Made by a program: the position numbers and the translations under genes. The notes under the pieces were generated by a model. The model made no database searches, was not told the DNA's origin, and saw nothing but the letters and a program-made list of their open reading frames with translations. 64,000 nt of DNA from Colias croceus. Lineage: Eukaryota; Arthropoda; Insecta; Lepidoptera; Pieridae. Numbering within the stretch: the first letter of the stretch is position 1; each line of letters begins with the position of its first letter. Positions 1 through 15,100 of this stretch are shown here, in pieces. Location: assembly GCF_905220415.1 (NCBI RefSeq), contig NC_059556.1, positions 6,460,501 through 6,524,500 on the forward strand, written 5' to 3'.

Positions 1-179
1 CCAGGAGGAGCAAGAGTATGCAGTGATAAACACTTGGCGCAACTTCGGTTCGGACTGCGAGTGGGAGTCGAGCCGCAACAAGATGGCGGACGAGCGCCGC
101 GTGCCCGCGAACCAATCGCCCGGCCTCGTGAGACGTATGCGCACAGATCAAACCGTGCCCGCTACTGATGAGATTGATG
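1..179 (+). CDS. klar: klar exon (first in window)
   Basis: Open in the frame starting at base 2. It encodes about 59 residues including INTWRNFGSDCEWESSRNK and ends with a split Gly codon at G|gtaagg. The remaining two bases of that codon are supplied by exon 703-1289. The AG at bases 3-4 could be this exon's acceptor, or the exon may begin before the window; this cannot be decided here. Confidence 0.8.
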
Positions 180-3100
180 GTAAGGTCTTACACATATACA
201 TGCATGAAAAGGAAAAAAAATAGACGTGTGTATAAAAAATTTAACAGACAGATTATGGACTTATATTACTGGAAAATACAATTTGTCAAAATAATATAAC
301 CAATTAAAATTAATGGAATAACGTAGCTTTCTACCCGTGAAATAGTAATCAAATTTGTTTAAGTTTATAATTTTTAACCGACTTCTATCCATTACAAACA
401 CAAATAAAAATACCTATTGTGGATAACACTTTTTTTATTAATTCATTATACAAATATTCGTCTAATATGGTAAGATATAACCTTTTGAATAAACAACATG
501 CTATAAATGTTAAAATAAGAGGTTTGTATTACCATATTTATGCGAAACATCTCGAATATTTTCAATGCATTACTCGCTCATTTACAAACCAAACAAAGCG
601 GTGTTATTATTAGTTAATGCATTGAGTACGAGTTGTTTACAAACTGACTAAGAGTGACTGACTATTTACAATTCGCTTTCATAAAGCATTCCTCTCTTGC
701 AGGCAACGAGACGCGCATGGACGATGTTCCGAGAGAAATCAAAACTCCCCCCACCGTGATCAAAAGGAAGAAACCAATCGATACGTCACGATTCAATCAA
801 TCCGATCGGAAATCCAAGAACTGCGCAACGTTTTACTTCAGACATCACGATACGGATTCCGATAGGCAAATGATTGAAACGGACGAAAAATCGCAAGACG
901 AATCTTCGGAAGAGGAATGGACATATGTAAATGGCCCTAAAGTAGCAAACGAAGATTCTACAGACATAATGACGTCATCGGTTGAAATTCAATGCGAACT
1001 GCCAGTGGATGAAAAGAAAACAGCATCGCCTAAACCTAAATTGGAATCCAGCACGCCAGACTTATTACGGGTCGATCAGAACTCAAGGTGCAAGGATATA
1101 GAACGGCTAGTGATTCAAGCAGAGGAATTGGTACAGAAGCAAGCGCAGCAAATGGCAAAGAAAAAGGGATCGAGGAGTTTCAAACCATTAATGTTGGAAG
1201 AGGAAGGGAAGTCGGTCAGTAGAGCTAAGATGTCAAGGATAAAGGAATGGCTGAATCAGAGCTCGGATGGGAAAAATGATAGCAATCAGGTTAGTGTAAC
1301 GAATATTTATCTCAGAGATCTACAGACGATGTATCTGTATATGAATGACCATAGGTTTCTGGAATTGATTTTTATTTAAAGTGCAATTGCTGATTTATAG
1401 GTGTTGCAAATCTTCATTCAATACAACACTGAACTAAAGATATATTTAAGTTGTATGTAGAATCTAAATGGGATTTCAGAACAAAAATTTTTCATACTTT
1501 CAGAAGTTCAAAGCTATTTTAAATACTGTATATCACAATCAAAAATATTCACTAATCATTAAATTGTCTCTTTCCAGGGCACGGAAAACTATGACGCATC
1601 TGGCGAATACACAACGGAAAGTGAAGTGGACACATCGCTAACATCTGAAGAGAGGAATATACATTCTTCCATGGACATGAGCACGTCTACTTGCACCGTC
1701 ACACCGACTCATCAGGCGAAGGTAATTTGTGTTTGCTTTGTGTAATAAAAACGCTAAAATAAATGTTTAATGTTTACAAAAGGACATTCCAAATATCATA
1801 TATGCTAGGATATATAAAAGACAAGACTAAATTTTTCTTAACTTTTCATTGAGTAATGATTATTTTCAATTTTCATAATTTAAGATAATATTATATGCAC
1901 AATGCACATAACTAATTCACATTTTTAGCAATAACTTTGTGGTGTTTTAAAAGCCCATATCAATAAATTGACAGTTTTAATTATAGACAAAAGAGATGCA
2001 AATAAAAATAATATCATATTCATCCACCTGTCATTTATTTAAAAAAATAACATCATTATAGCCTACGTGGCAATTTCACTAACTATGTTTGTAATAACTA
2101 ATATTTTCTATGTCTAACAAACAATAAAACCATAGATATCACCCTGTGCTAATAAATCCACACTAACCCAGGTGCAACTGCGCAAGAAGCGGGTCGGCAA
2201 CAGCGCTCGCCCGTGGTCGGTCTCCTGTCTGTCTCAACTCAGCGGCGCGGCAACGTCGCTGGCCACGCCCACTAACGAGATCTCGCATAATATGTCCATA
2301 TCGGAATCAGCTCTGAATATGCTCGCTTCACCACAAAGAGTGACTCCAGGGAATTCTAGTTCGAAGTTACGCGGCAGTTCTACTACTGTACAGGTGGGTT
2401 TTGTTTATTTCATAACAAGTAATTAACAGGTTTGTTTGTTGCTAAATGATTGTTCGCTTTTATACGTGTTTTGCAATGTTTTATTCAATTTGCTTTTATT
2501 ATATTGTGATTTGGTGATTTGTTTTATTGACATCATATAGTAAGATAGGAAGATATTACTGTGTGATATTTGGAATTTATTGTCGTAAAACAACAGGGAA
2601 TGCATGTGAGTGAGAAGAATAATTTTTTATTTACAGTATTCTTAATAGTTCCTTGTTTAGCAAAGAAATGTAAATCTTATTATTTAGTATAGTGTAGTTT
2701 TCCCTAATTGCGTCAGTAGTAAAAAAAAATTGGTGGCTAAACAACTAAAAGAGCATGAAATGAATGTGAATGTGTGTGTGCAAAAAATTTCATTACCTTA
2801 GTAGAATTTTCCCTAGATACCACATGATTGCTCGTGCAAAAATATGTTTCTAATGTGTGTTTTAAATTCAGGGCCACATTTCAAGCACGAACACTATGAC
2901 TGAAGCGTGCACATCTTGCGTGGAGGGTGATAAACAGTGTTGGTTGCGACGAAAGAGATTGCGACTTAGAAGAGCCGGGACCAATCGCAGTGAGAGGCTT
3001 GTGAAGTCGCTGTCGTTCTGCGGACGGATCAGCCCTGATGTGGACGGGGTTGAGAGAAGTGCGGCTAGTGATCCAGCTACTAGTAGGAAGAGTCGGTAAG

Positions 3101-6100
3101 TTGGAGTGTAGATTAGATAGGGTAATGGTGGCAAGTAGTCGTTCTTATCAGTGTTGGCTGCGGTGTTAGCGGCTGCGGTTGCAAGCTGGATTTTTATAAA
3201 TTTACAGAAATATCGTAGCAGACTTTTTTTTTAATTGAACAACAACATTGGTGGTATTTATTTAAAATATGATATAATTTGCCAAAATATTATAAATAGA
3301 GCTTTAATGTATTTTCTAAAAAATACATAAAAGTTGATAAGGGAATTTAATATTGTAACTTTCTTATTTAAAAATCGATTCACTATTTGAAATTAAATTG
3401 TAGAAAAAATATAAAATTCTATAACTGTATATTTATATCTAACTTTTTTCCATCTGCAGGTTCGACACAACGTCCACGTCAGGCAACGACAGCGACGAGG
3501 AACTGATCAAACAGCAAGTGGCGACCATAGCGAATCTGCGCAAGAGCATAGAGAAGACGCACATCTCTTCTAAAGAACAAGACAGTGCCATCCCTGAACA
3601 GAACGAGACGGAACAAGTGGCTCCCAGCTTCAAACTCGGTCCAGAAGGCGGTTTAGTTCGACCGAGGCTCACGAAAAGTATGGAACGGGAACGGTCGTTT
3701 TTGGCTCTCAGTTTGGGAGACCCGAGCCAAATGTGGGATCTCTGCGTGGATAAGGACTCGGATATAGATAAGAGCGTGACGGCCGGCACGGAGGAACATA
3801 GCTCGTTTTCTGAACAGGCGTGGGACTTCTATCAGGTGAGAGTTTTGACGCAAAGTTATGATTTAGTCAGTTTTTGTTAATTCTTAATTCCTAGGGCATT
3901 AGAGCTAATCGTATATATTGATGAAATAGTTAGTAGGTAGGTAATTTTTATTTCCTGAAAGTTGAAGTTTTATCACCGGGTTGATTAAGGATTTATTTTC
4001 ATTCAATTCATGATTTTTGAATTAAATGCCATTCACAGTTATTACCAAACATTTTTTTCGATATAGTTTTTGCCCTAATATTGTCTTTTGCGTCATATTT
4101 GTGCCCAGAATGAAAAATAATATTTTTTATGAATCGCGTTTAAATTATATGCTTGTATGATATTTTATCTAACCGCTGTCAATGCAAGTTTAGCTATTAG
4201 ATTTGATAAATTGAATTGAAAGAATGACACAATTATAACTGTTTTATTATTGTCAACAGGAAAAATATAATTCAGAACCATATTCAGAAGCTCCGGACTC
4301 GGATGCCGCGCGTCGTTTGTTGGAATTCGGTGACGACTACAGAGCATTTTTGGACTCACAGTCGGACTGTTGCTCAAGTCTTTCAGCACAACCGGAAAAT
4401 GACCTGAGTCCCAGCGGTACACGCAGACGGCGACCTCCTTCAGATATATCACGAGAGAGGAGCCTACCTAGACACAAGCGACCTTCGCGAACGTCCCCTG
4501 TAGAAACCCCAGTCAGAAAGCCCAAAAAATCAATGTCCAGCGCCGAACGCAAAAAGAACTTACTCGACAGTTTAGAAAGATCTAGAAACAACACGAGCAT
4601 AGAGAGCAACGACGGGGGCCGCAGGCGAAAGCCCTCCGAGAGCGAACGCAGAAACAGCAAACGGTCCCCCGAATTCGACTTGCTCAACATACAAGCGCTC
4701 AGCCGCAGACGTCACAGCTCAAACCTCACCAGCGACGAAGTGAACAGCTCGCTCGAGTACACGGAAGTTAACAACAGACCGGATATATTAGATTCATTGA
4801 ATAGAAGACGCAAGGAGAACGGCGAAGCGGAGTTGCAGAAAGTTGCGCTGTCCGAATTGCGCAGGCGTTCAACAGAGAGCGGGGATTCGGAGGACTCGTC
4901 GTCGTCGCCGAAGCACAGCCGGCGCGGGCGGGGCTCGGGCTCGGAGGCGGGCTCGGTGCGCACGCTGGTGCGGCGCTCGGGCGCGCAGCTCGACGCGGCC
5001 GAGGCGCTGCTGGCGCGCGACGCCGAGCCCGACCTGCTGCGGGCCGTCGACTACGTAAGGACACACTTCGATACCGATTACAGCAGCTACGCCGACTGCC
5101 GCTCGTGCGTCGCGCGCCCCGCCTGCTTCCGCTCGCGCATCTGTCTCGCGGTCACCGCCTTCTCTATCATGATCATTGTTTACGTTCACCTCCAATGACA
5201 CGCGGCTTGGGCCTGTGCGATTGTCGTGATCTCGTATGTGAGTATGCGAGTCAGGTACGCTGCGATTGTCAGATTGCGGACGGAGTGTGTACGAGACGCA
5301 CAAAGGGATCGTTGTGGCTAGTACTGTTTCGAGTGGGGCGTTAGCGCGTCCGCGGTAGTGATCGATGGTGAAAATTTCATTCCATTAGAAAATATATCTT
5401 TATTTTTTTTCAAGTAATCTTAATTTATCGCCTATTACTGGTAGTGTTTCTTATTATTTCATTAGTGGTGGAAATTATTTAATACATTCCCGTTATACCA
5501 TTAAGTAGGTTATCGTTAAATTATTTTCTTATATTTAAACATCGTAGGTACAAATTGTAAGCATTTTTGGAATAAGTTAAAATCTGACAAACGCAGTTTT
5601 TACGCGTTATGTCTGCGACAATTCGGCCATGAATTTCAATTAATTTGTCAAATGCATCAGCAAGATATAATATTATCACGGAAAGTTTATATTATTATTA
5701 TTTCTTGAAAAGATTGTCGCATGCATTCCGTATAACCTTTTTGTTTGACAGGTGTTTGAAATCATTGTCTACTTATGTATGTATTTATTATTTTTTCCGA
5801 TCCCTATGATGTAGTTTCACAGAGCTTTGCAGTGAAACTATGTCATTACTCAAATCACATATTTATTTATGTCTTGTGTGTGCCTGTTTTTTTTTTAAAT
5901 TCCCCTTTTTGTTTGTTTGTTTGAGTTCTTTAAAATACTAACAGCGTTTGTGATATGTTTGTGTAGCTCCTCTACTAACTGCCTGTTTGATTCTTCTAAA
6001 TTTATCTACTCTTATTTTGGTGGTGATAACTCGGTGCTAGGTTCATTCTAACTTTTAGATATATTCGAGCAATATATTTATATAACAAAGTTAATGGTTG

Positions 6101-9100
6101 CTTGTGCAGTTGGCGCGTCGAAGCCGATGATGCTTCTAATCACTGACACTCGAAAAGTCAAATTGACAGATGTCACATTTGACGTTTTCGTTTCAGTTCA
6201 AAAATTAGGCAATGGTACTTAAGTGAATCTAAACGTGATTTCTTGTCATAGCGTGATATTTATACGTGTATTTATATGTTAGCGAGTAAAATAATATTCG
6301 TTGTTTAATTTTATTAAACGTTAATAATAATTATTAATTATTATTGATAGGTCTACACTAAAAGCCTAACAATATGTGATTTGACTGAACTCCGCATCAT
6401 CTCATTACTAACAATTGTACATGTACTAACTTTAGCTTGACTAGGGTTAGGTTGTTAATTGATGTTTTTTTTTTAACAAAATGTCAAACGCACAGTGATC
6501 TTTGTATTAAACTTTTACGAGAATAAATGAGTCAGTTTGAAAGTAAAAAATGGAGTTTCAGTCAATTAACACCCTTCTCTATCAGCGATGTATTTAATTT
6601 TGAAATTATTAGCAGTTTTGTTTTTAATTTTCTTAGAAATATTAGGGTTGCTCAAAATTCTAAACTTTCCGTGTGGGATACATTTTGACTTGGCTTCTCT
6701 AATCTGTATCTTTAAGTTTTGTTTGTTTTGCTTTCAAAATTTGCGGCATGTTTTATTAATATTTTTATTTGTCTATGTAAGCTATTTTTTTTGTCAGTTT
6801 AAATTTGATTTTTGAAATTGTAATTTGTGAGATTTGGAGAAGTTTGTGTGGCGAATATATTTAGTAAGTTTTGTTTTACTACAATACTTTGTGAAATATG
6901 CCATTTGAAGCAGGATTGGTTAGAATGGACTTTTTTCTATACAGACGGAGGTCGTTACGCGTTGCCGCGAAAACATCAATCTATTGGAAGTGGCTTTAGC
7001 TGACAGCACATTGTCGCCATCTTTACAGCGGGATGTTAGAGGTTTGTGAATGTTTTTAATACAATATGTCCTAAGAATATAATATACCATTATGACGAAA
7101 GAAACCTTATGAGCAAAATCGTTTCCTACTAGGTATCAATAAGCTGATAAACAAAGTATTGAATGATAACAATTTATATAAAAGTCTATGGGCATTATTT
7201 TTGAAGATTTCAATGAAAGTAATTCGCATGCACAGAAGTATTTTATCCCGACACACTTTAATTATCCAGTTAACAGTTAAAAAGTATTTAATTGGGATTA
7301 TTTCACAATATGATTTTATCCATAAATTAGGCAATACGTTCGCCATTCGATACAGCACAAAACAAGTGCATTTATTAGTGCCAGGAGAACGGTTGTAGGA
7401 TAAGGTTCCAATATCGAGTTACCGATTAATGCAACCTCTGTGGTCGAGCGGTTTGCTTGGAACAACTGGTTTTGTGCTAAAGTTTTTAAGGAAGGATTTT
7501 TAATTGAAGTATAAGATGTACGGGAGGGTATGAAATTTTAATAAGTAGATAAGCATAAAGTGCTTTTATGAGACTGAGTATAATCAATTGATGATGCTAA
7601 TTTGATTAAGTTTTAAAGCGAAGATTTAAATGAGATATTTTTAACACATTGTTATTATACTACACCTACATACATTTTAAAACACCTATACCTGTTCATT
7701 CCTTGGTCTGGGACAAAATGCATAATATTAAATTATACAATTCAAACTTCTTTCTTGTCAAAATATAGTTGAGTAGTTGTTGTCACTGAGAGAAAATTCT
7801 TAAAAACCATTTTTTTCTAGTGTTAATTCCAAATTAATTCAAGTGCGTTAATTACTCATACTTGGTCTTATAAAAAAACATTTAAGCGTCAAACAAGCAG
7901 TATCACAGATAATTAATTTCAAACGCAGTCTGTGGCCGCGGCCATATTGGGATCTTAACCAGTTTCCGAACGAAGACCTTTGCACAATCGCGATCAAGGC
8001 AACGTGTTTAATTCCCAGTATTTAAGTTTCAGGTCTGGTTCGCCTCGGCTTAGTTTTTATTCACACATGATTTGTAGCGCAAATGTCGATAATTATAGCC
8101 ATTAAATTATCTTCTAAGAGCACTCGATCATTCGTTTGAGGTCACTTATTTAGGAATGTACTCCGTAGTTGTGTGCAATAAGGTCGCTTTTTGCTCGTCT
8201 AAATGTACGTCAGTTGTTTTGTATTTACCTACTCGTTACGTACTCTCAGATAATTATTTGTTTTAGATACAAAGATTCTGTAATGCTACGTATGTTTACA
8301 ATTAATATAAATGAGGTGCTTGTGAGAATAGGTTTTATTATTTTTATTGAATGTCGGATCAGGTTAGTTGGTATTTCTGAGCATCTCTTTTGTAGATTAT
8401 CTCGTTAGATCTATCTGAACTCTTTTAATGTGTTTTTATTGAATTAATGAATAAAATCATTACCCCGAGATCTGAACACACTATTTTTGCTTCAAAAACC
8501 TACTATTTTATATTTCCAAATTACAAATGATAGCCCAGTTCGGACATTAACGATCGAAATCTCCAAAATTTCAAAGCGGACATCAAAAGCCGTATTCATA
8601 TTGACGTTTTAACATCGCTAAATTATTTGGGCTGTAACATAATAACTAAAATTTCAAATGGCTTGTATCCCGGAAGCAGCGATACGGGGGACGGCCACAC
8701 GCCCGGTCTTTTGGTTCCATCTATTTCTGCCAACGAAAGCGGAACGGTTGTGACATTGCGCAAGCGAAGACGGGTATCCTTGCTAATGCTAATTAGTAGA
8801 ATGATTATTTGCGTTGCTTTATTTTTAGGGGTGCAACTTGGTAAACACGATTTTTCGTAGTGATACCTACTCAATGTTTTTATGGAAGCAAAATTGGTTG
8901 TCCTTCATTTTTGGGTTCAAATATGTTTTGTAACTATTCGTATCGGTTTAAATAAAATCTACGAAGAATGAAGAATGGTCGACTTGGCCCTTATATTGTA
9001 ATAAAAATCTCTCTTTTAAATATATCTAAGGGCGGTTTAACGAACACTTTTCGGGATTTATTTCAAGATACCGTAAGCAAGGTTTTTAAAGAAGATAAAT

Positions 9101-12100
9101 TGCAGTTAAGTGCTTTTAAAATGTTTAACCCTCTGGAGAATTACTTAAAAGCTTCTTAAGAGATAATAAGTATACCGCGGCTTCACAAATAGTATTTCTA
9201 AATATGTCCCAGAGATTATAAATGGTCGACAGTAAGAAGCTGTGTTTTTTTATTATTTTAACATGGAAAATATTATGTGCGTGTTTGTTCGTTGATCGAA
9301 TCATACGAATGATAGGATTCACGTCACCTTTTAACCTGTTTAATGCTTTGTGAAAATGTTACATATTATCTTTTTAATATTTTGCGTATCAGTCATGTGT
9401 TTGTTACTAAATCCACACTACATCAAACATTGCGAGTCGGTTTACGCAAAAACCTTGCAACGAGGATAATTACAGACATCTCTGTTTTATATCGCACAGT
9501 TTCTGGAAATAAACTGCAGTAAAATGTGTGAATTTAACACTTTTATTATTTGTCGAAAGATCTGCTGTGCCAGCGGCCCATGTGTGCCACGCAATATTAA
9601 CTAATCTATTCAGTTTATTTGTGATGCATATGTAAACAAACATAACAATTGACAATAATTCATTTTTTCCACAAACATTAGCTCCTGTTTAGAGATGACA
9701 TCATGGTCTTGTGTTAACACGTTGAATAAACATTTGATGTAACGATGCACTAATAAAATCTCATCAGTTTTATATCGATTTGGGAACGATAGTGTCGTAA
9801 AAATGGTTTCGTGTAGAATTGTTATCACTATCCGGGATTTAAGGAAGGGTGGTAGAAAATGTAAGTATTCTATTGTAAATTATAGGAAAAGGAATATTTT
9901 ATGAAGAGCGTTTTGCCTTTTTCGTATTTCGCTCTGAAATTACGTGGTCTAGAAGAAATGTTATTTGGTTATAATTTTACGAGATAGGTAATCGAATAAT
10001 GTACAGCTTACCACGTTTAAGGTTTGCCGTGTGTGTGTGTGTGTGTGTGTAGGAAAATATTTGAATGTAAAAATTAAAAATATAATTTAAGATTTAATTT
10101 TTTATTCTTAATTTCTATTATACTTAAAATTAAATTTTGATTATTGATTTATAAGTAGGTAACTTCAAGATTTCTGGCTTAAAAAATACGTTCTACATGA
10201 CGTTATTATAGGTATGATATTTGCATTTCTTTTGCCTATTTTTTTGCTAAGTTTAAATAAATATTAAAACAAATTCAATATTGAATTTTAAAATGATGTC
10301 ATTATTGCAAGGTTGAATTCATGGACATTCTGAAAGTAAGTATGAATTTAAATGAAATTTTTGTGAATCTGTGTTATCATTTAGCTGGTAACAGATAGTA
10401 CATAAATGCTTAGCCATAGGCTAATTTTAAAATTATTTTACTTGGGTAAAAGGAAGAACCTATGGTTCAAAATGTTTCTTTATTATAGAAGCTATTGAAG
10501 TTTTTAAATTATGAGAATTAAAAAATGTCTCTAGCTAAATCAACAACCTTCAAATCAACAATCTTTTGAAACCATTGGATTAATAATGCATTAAAATATA
10601 ATGCGATTAATTCCTATGCAGATTAAACAATTTCCATAACGACGGCCGAAGACGTGCAGCTATTATTGTTTATCAATCAATAAAGCGATAAAATAGCTGT
10701 ATTGTTTTGTCAAGGCGAGACTTTTCAATCGCCTCAAGCGCTTTACAGCTCGTTCTCGAATAAATTTGAATTGTATTCTTTGGACTTTAGATCAGCTGTG
10801 AGCGCCGCGAGCGACGGACGCGTTTGTTGCGTGAAACGTAATCGCGAGTGACAGTTGTTGTGTATTTCGTACGTTTTATAATTTTACGTAAATATGCGGT
10901 ATTCGTAGACAAGTTTAGAGAGAAACTGGATGCGCACGAGTGATTATTACTTTCGCTGGCCGGTGATTGCGTTTTGCAATTGTTAACGTTAATTTCGTTT
11001 ATAATATTGCGTTGGTTGATATTTTGTTTGTAAACGCGAAAGATATTGAAATGACCTTCGCCATTGCACGAGATAATTAGCGTGACTTTATGCGATTATT
11101 TCGATAAATAAATACTAAAAGCGAGCAATAATGTAGCTGTACTGATCGCTATATTTACTCGTACTTATTGTTCATTGCGTTTGCGTCTAAAAATATTGTG
11201 ACTGCGATCTTTTAATGCGTAATTTTTCTTATGTAAGTAATGATTTTTCAAACTTATGTCGCGTGTAAGATTATTGATAAAAAATGTATTTAAAACTTTT
11301 TATTTTCAAATATGTAGTTATAGTGATAACAAATCAGTCATAAACTATTGTAGGTGATGGTCATTATTTCGTAGCGTTGCGTAGGTGATTATTAAAAACC
11401 AATTAAATTCTATGAGGGTATCCAACTTTTTATATTCCTACCTACCTTTATATTATTTTTTTCTTTTTACGTTCTCTTAAAATAGGTACATATGCAGTAT
11501 CTCAAATGGGCATAGACTACAAAATGTTTTTAAAGAGTAGGTACGATTAGATTATCTACTTTTTATTTATCCTTCACACAAGGCTACAAATCTAGTTATA
11601 CAAGTATTATTAATATTGATAATACGTTACTCGTTCGATTGTGTATTTGTAAACAATACCTCTTATGTCACGACGTGTAATGAAGCAGTTACCTACCTAT
11701 CATGAAATAAAGGCTAATTTTAACATGATATTTGATAGAAATCTCGAACACGGTTTCGCTATTAATGATACGAAATTATTAGCAAGATTAAATTATTGGT
11801 CCAGTAGATATAGTCAATTTCATAGTTTTATTAAATCCAGGTCGTGAAGAAAAAGTTGTGAAGCGAGTTTCTCTTTGACGAACGACTTGTTACTGCCATG
11901 ACATCATCCTGTACCATCGAGATATATGTACTACGTACTAGAGAGGCGATCGCTACTACACTCTCTTTAACACGAGCTAGAGGCAAGAATCACAAGTCTC
12001 TTTAGTCTGTGCCGGACGGTTGCCGCGTCAACACGTGTTATTGCTCTGTTCAAAATGCCTTCGTGTGTGCTAAGATATTGTTTTAACAGTTCCCATAATA

Positions 12101-15100
12101 CAAACAAATCCCGAGGAGTGACTTTTCACCAGTAAGTTTCCTTATTATGAGTAAGTCATGCATTTTACTAATATTGTTATCATTTTGCGAAAAATCACCA
12201 CGCGTTCTGCGTTTCGCGCCATTTTTCATAGACTAACAGCACAGACGTGACACTATCGATGAGTGTTAAAAAAATTTAACTGGATTTTTTAACTATGAAT
12301 ATACAATATATACTAGGAAAGATTACCGTGGTGTAGTACCTAAATATTTATACTTTTACCCGACTACGCAAAGTAAAACGGTAGGTTATATTAAGTAATA
12401 TTTATTTATTTACCTATTTTTATTTATTAAAAAAAAGTTCATCAACAGTTGTTCCAATAGGATTTATAAATTATTATGCACAACAATTACAAATAAACAC
12501 AACATTCACAGAAACTAATACAGTAAAAGTTCCTTAATCGCGCTTCCTTTATTCGCGTTTTCACTATTCGCGGATTAAAAAAATGCGACCCAATTTCTAT
12601 ATTCGAATGTAAATTTTTTTTTTATTCGCGGATTTAATAAGTACATACATAATAATAAAATTATTCCAATAGGTATCTTACCCAATATTCTTGTCAAATG
12701 GACTAATAAGAAAGTAAAATAGATCTTATTACAAGTTTGCCTAAAGTACATAATATTATGTTCTTAAATGATATCGCCCTGAGATTTTAATCAACCCCCT
12801 CCCCCATCCTCGAATCTCACGTGAGCTTTTTCAAAATGTGAGTTTCTTATACGTAAACGCCATCAACATTGAATCATCGTATTCATTTAATTAGGGCTAT
12901 TATAAACCAATACTCCAAAATTCGATTACATCATGAAGCAAAAAACTGATAAAACTATTGATTACTACACAAAACGACAAAAGCTTACTAAATTGATATT
13001 ATTTAAAGGAAATTAAAATACATAGTTTAATATAAAATCCTCTTTTTCTTAATTCCCTAGTATCAGTACCACCAGATAGTACCGAGTAAACAGATTGCAC
13101 AATGTGTCGCATCTGCGCGCATTGCTTAATCTTTGAACTTGAAGCCACGCCTCGCTCGTTCCACACGTACCCCACCACATCGGCCGCGCGCAATGTTTTT
13201 GTTTAGAATAACCTCTCTAGTACGTAGTACATATATCTCGATGTCCTGTACTGTATAATTTTTATTCTTGTTAATGCAAATGTTAAATTTTCCTCGTTTA
13301 TTGCGTAATTTTGGGTTTTAATGTATGCTGAAACTATTTCAGTTTCTATTAAATTAACGTAAACATGTGTAGTTTCAAAACTATTGTAGTGAACTATGGT
13401 ATTGTTAATGATGGTTATTAATTATTTTAGCTATTCTGTATTATTTTGATGACAAATTAAATTTGTGTTCGGTAAAATAAAATATACACAGAGAGGCAAA
13501 TTACAACTTAGAATTAGTGTATTAACATTGCTTGGAAATAGTAGATACCCACCCTATTTATGATTGAAATTATTGATGACGAACAACCTAAAATAAAAAT
13601 CGTTTTGGTATTCTCTATAAATAGAGTTTCGTATTTTAAAAGTTATCTTTTAATGATATTGGTATATAATTATATATTTATGTTATTAAATAAAACCACA
13701 ATTATCGACTTACATAATTATATAGGTACCTGTAACATAATAAATATTAAATACTGAGGTCATATCCAAGCTTGTCTATGACTAAAGCCTACGCACCCAT
13801 TTAGGTATGGCGAGCCTCTCAAAACGCGATCGTTTTTTCTAGGTCTTGGTCAAGTTTGGAACATTAACGATAAATCTATTGATATAAAATCGATTACACG
13901 ATTTGTAATATACGAGATAGTTTAGAATCTGAAGTGATAAGGCGTAAGGCAGTGACGTCAGTTTTTCGTAATTATTGAAAAGTTGCCAGTTTCCGCAAGT
14001 TTTACTACGATTTTTTTATGTTTAGACTACTATTATTTTAATGTTTATTTCTTGGTTCGGTATTGGTTATGCCTTGCATATTAATAACATCGATCAATCG
14101 ATCAATCTTACTGACGAAATTGGAGGCCCTTGGAATAAGAGATCTTCAATTATCGCTGTTTGAGTCGTATCTCACTAACAGAACTCAATGTGTTAAAATT
14201 GGATCTCTTACAAGCTCCGAGCACCCTATTTCTTATGGCGTGCCACAAGGCAGCATCCTCGGCCCGAGTCTATTTTTAATTTATGTGAACGATTTGTGTG
14301 ATATTAAATTGCAAAATGGTGCTATATTCTCTTATGCAGATGATACGGCATTGGCTTTCTCGTCTAAAACCTGGCTCGAAACTTATAATCTTGCACAGCA
14401 AGGCTTCAATTCTGTTTTACATTGGTTAGATAAAAATGTGCTGACCTTAAATGTCAAAAAGACAAAATTAGTAAATTTTGCAATACGCAAAGACAAATCT
14501 GATATTAATCACCTCCAAATTTTAGTTCCTTCTATCATGAATCCATCGAGTCCAGCTGTTATCGAAAGAGTATCATCTATCAAATATCTCGGCATCATTG
14601 TTGACTCTTCGCTAGCTTTTAAGGAGCATATAGAAACTGTTGGTAATAGGATACGAAAACTTATGTACATTTTTAAGCAACTACGCTCATCAGCTGACAT
14701 TTCAATTATGAAAATGGTATATATAGCGCTGTGCCAGTCTGTTATATTGTATGGAATTGAATCTTGGGGTGGTACATATAAATCTTATCTAATTCAGCTT
14801 GAACGTGCCCAAAGGGCAGCTTTAAAGGTTTGCTTTCATAAGCCTCGATTATATCCAACAGCAGAATTATACAAACTATCTCAAGTACTAACAGTTCGCC
14901 AATTATTTATTCTTAAAATCGCGTTAAAACAACACAGTTCTACTCCTTACAATCCCCTTACTGAGCGTCGCAATTATTTATTAGCTCCGACAATTAGACT
15001 AAATACTTCTTTCAGTCACAGATTCTTTTTATTTCTTGGCCCTTACATTTATAATAAACTCCAAAATATTCTATCTGTACATTCTTTAAACTATCACAAA

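Noticed and set aside
4337..5303. Several minus-strand and frame-shifted ORFs over klar exon 7
   Set aside because: Shadows of the Arg/Ser-rich coding exon; the klar frame is fixed by splice phases on both sides.
10930..10962. ATG exon candidate near the CpG-rich patch
   Set aside because: Ends in phase 0 at its GT, incompatible with exon 9.
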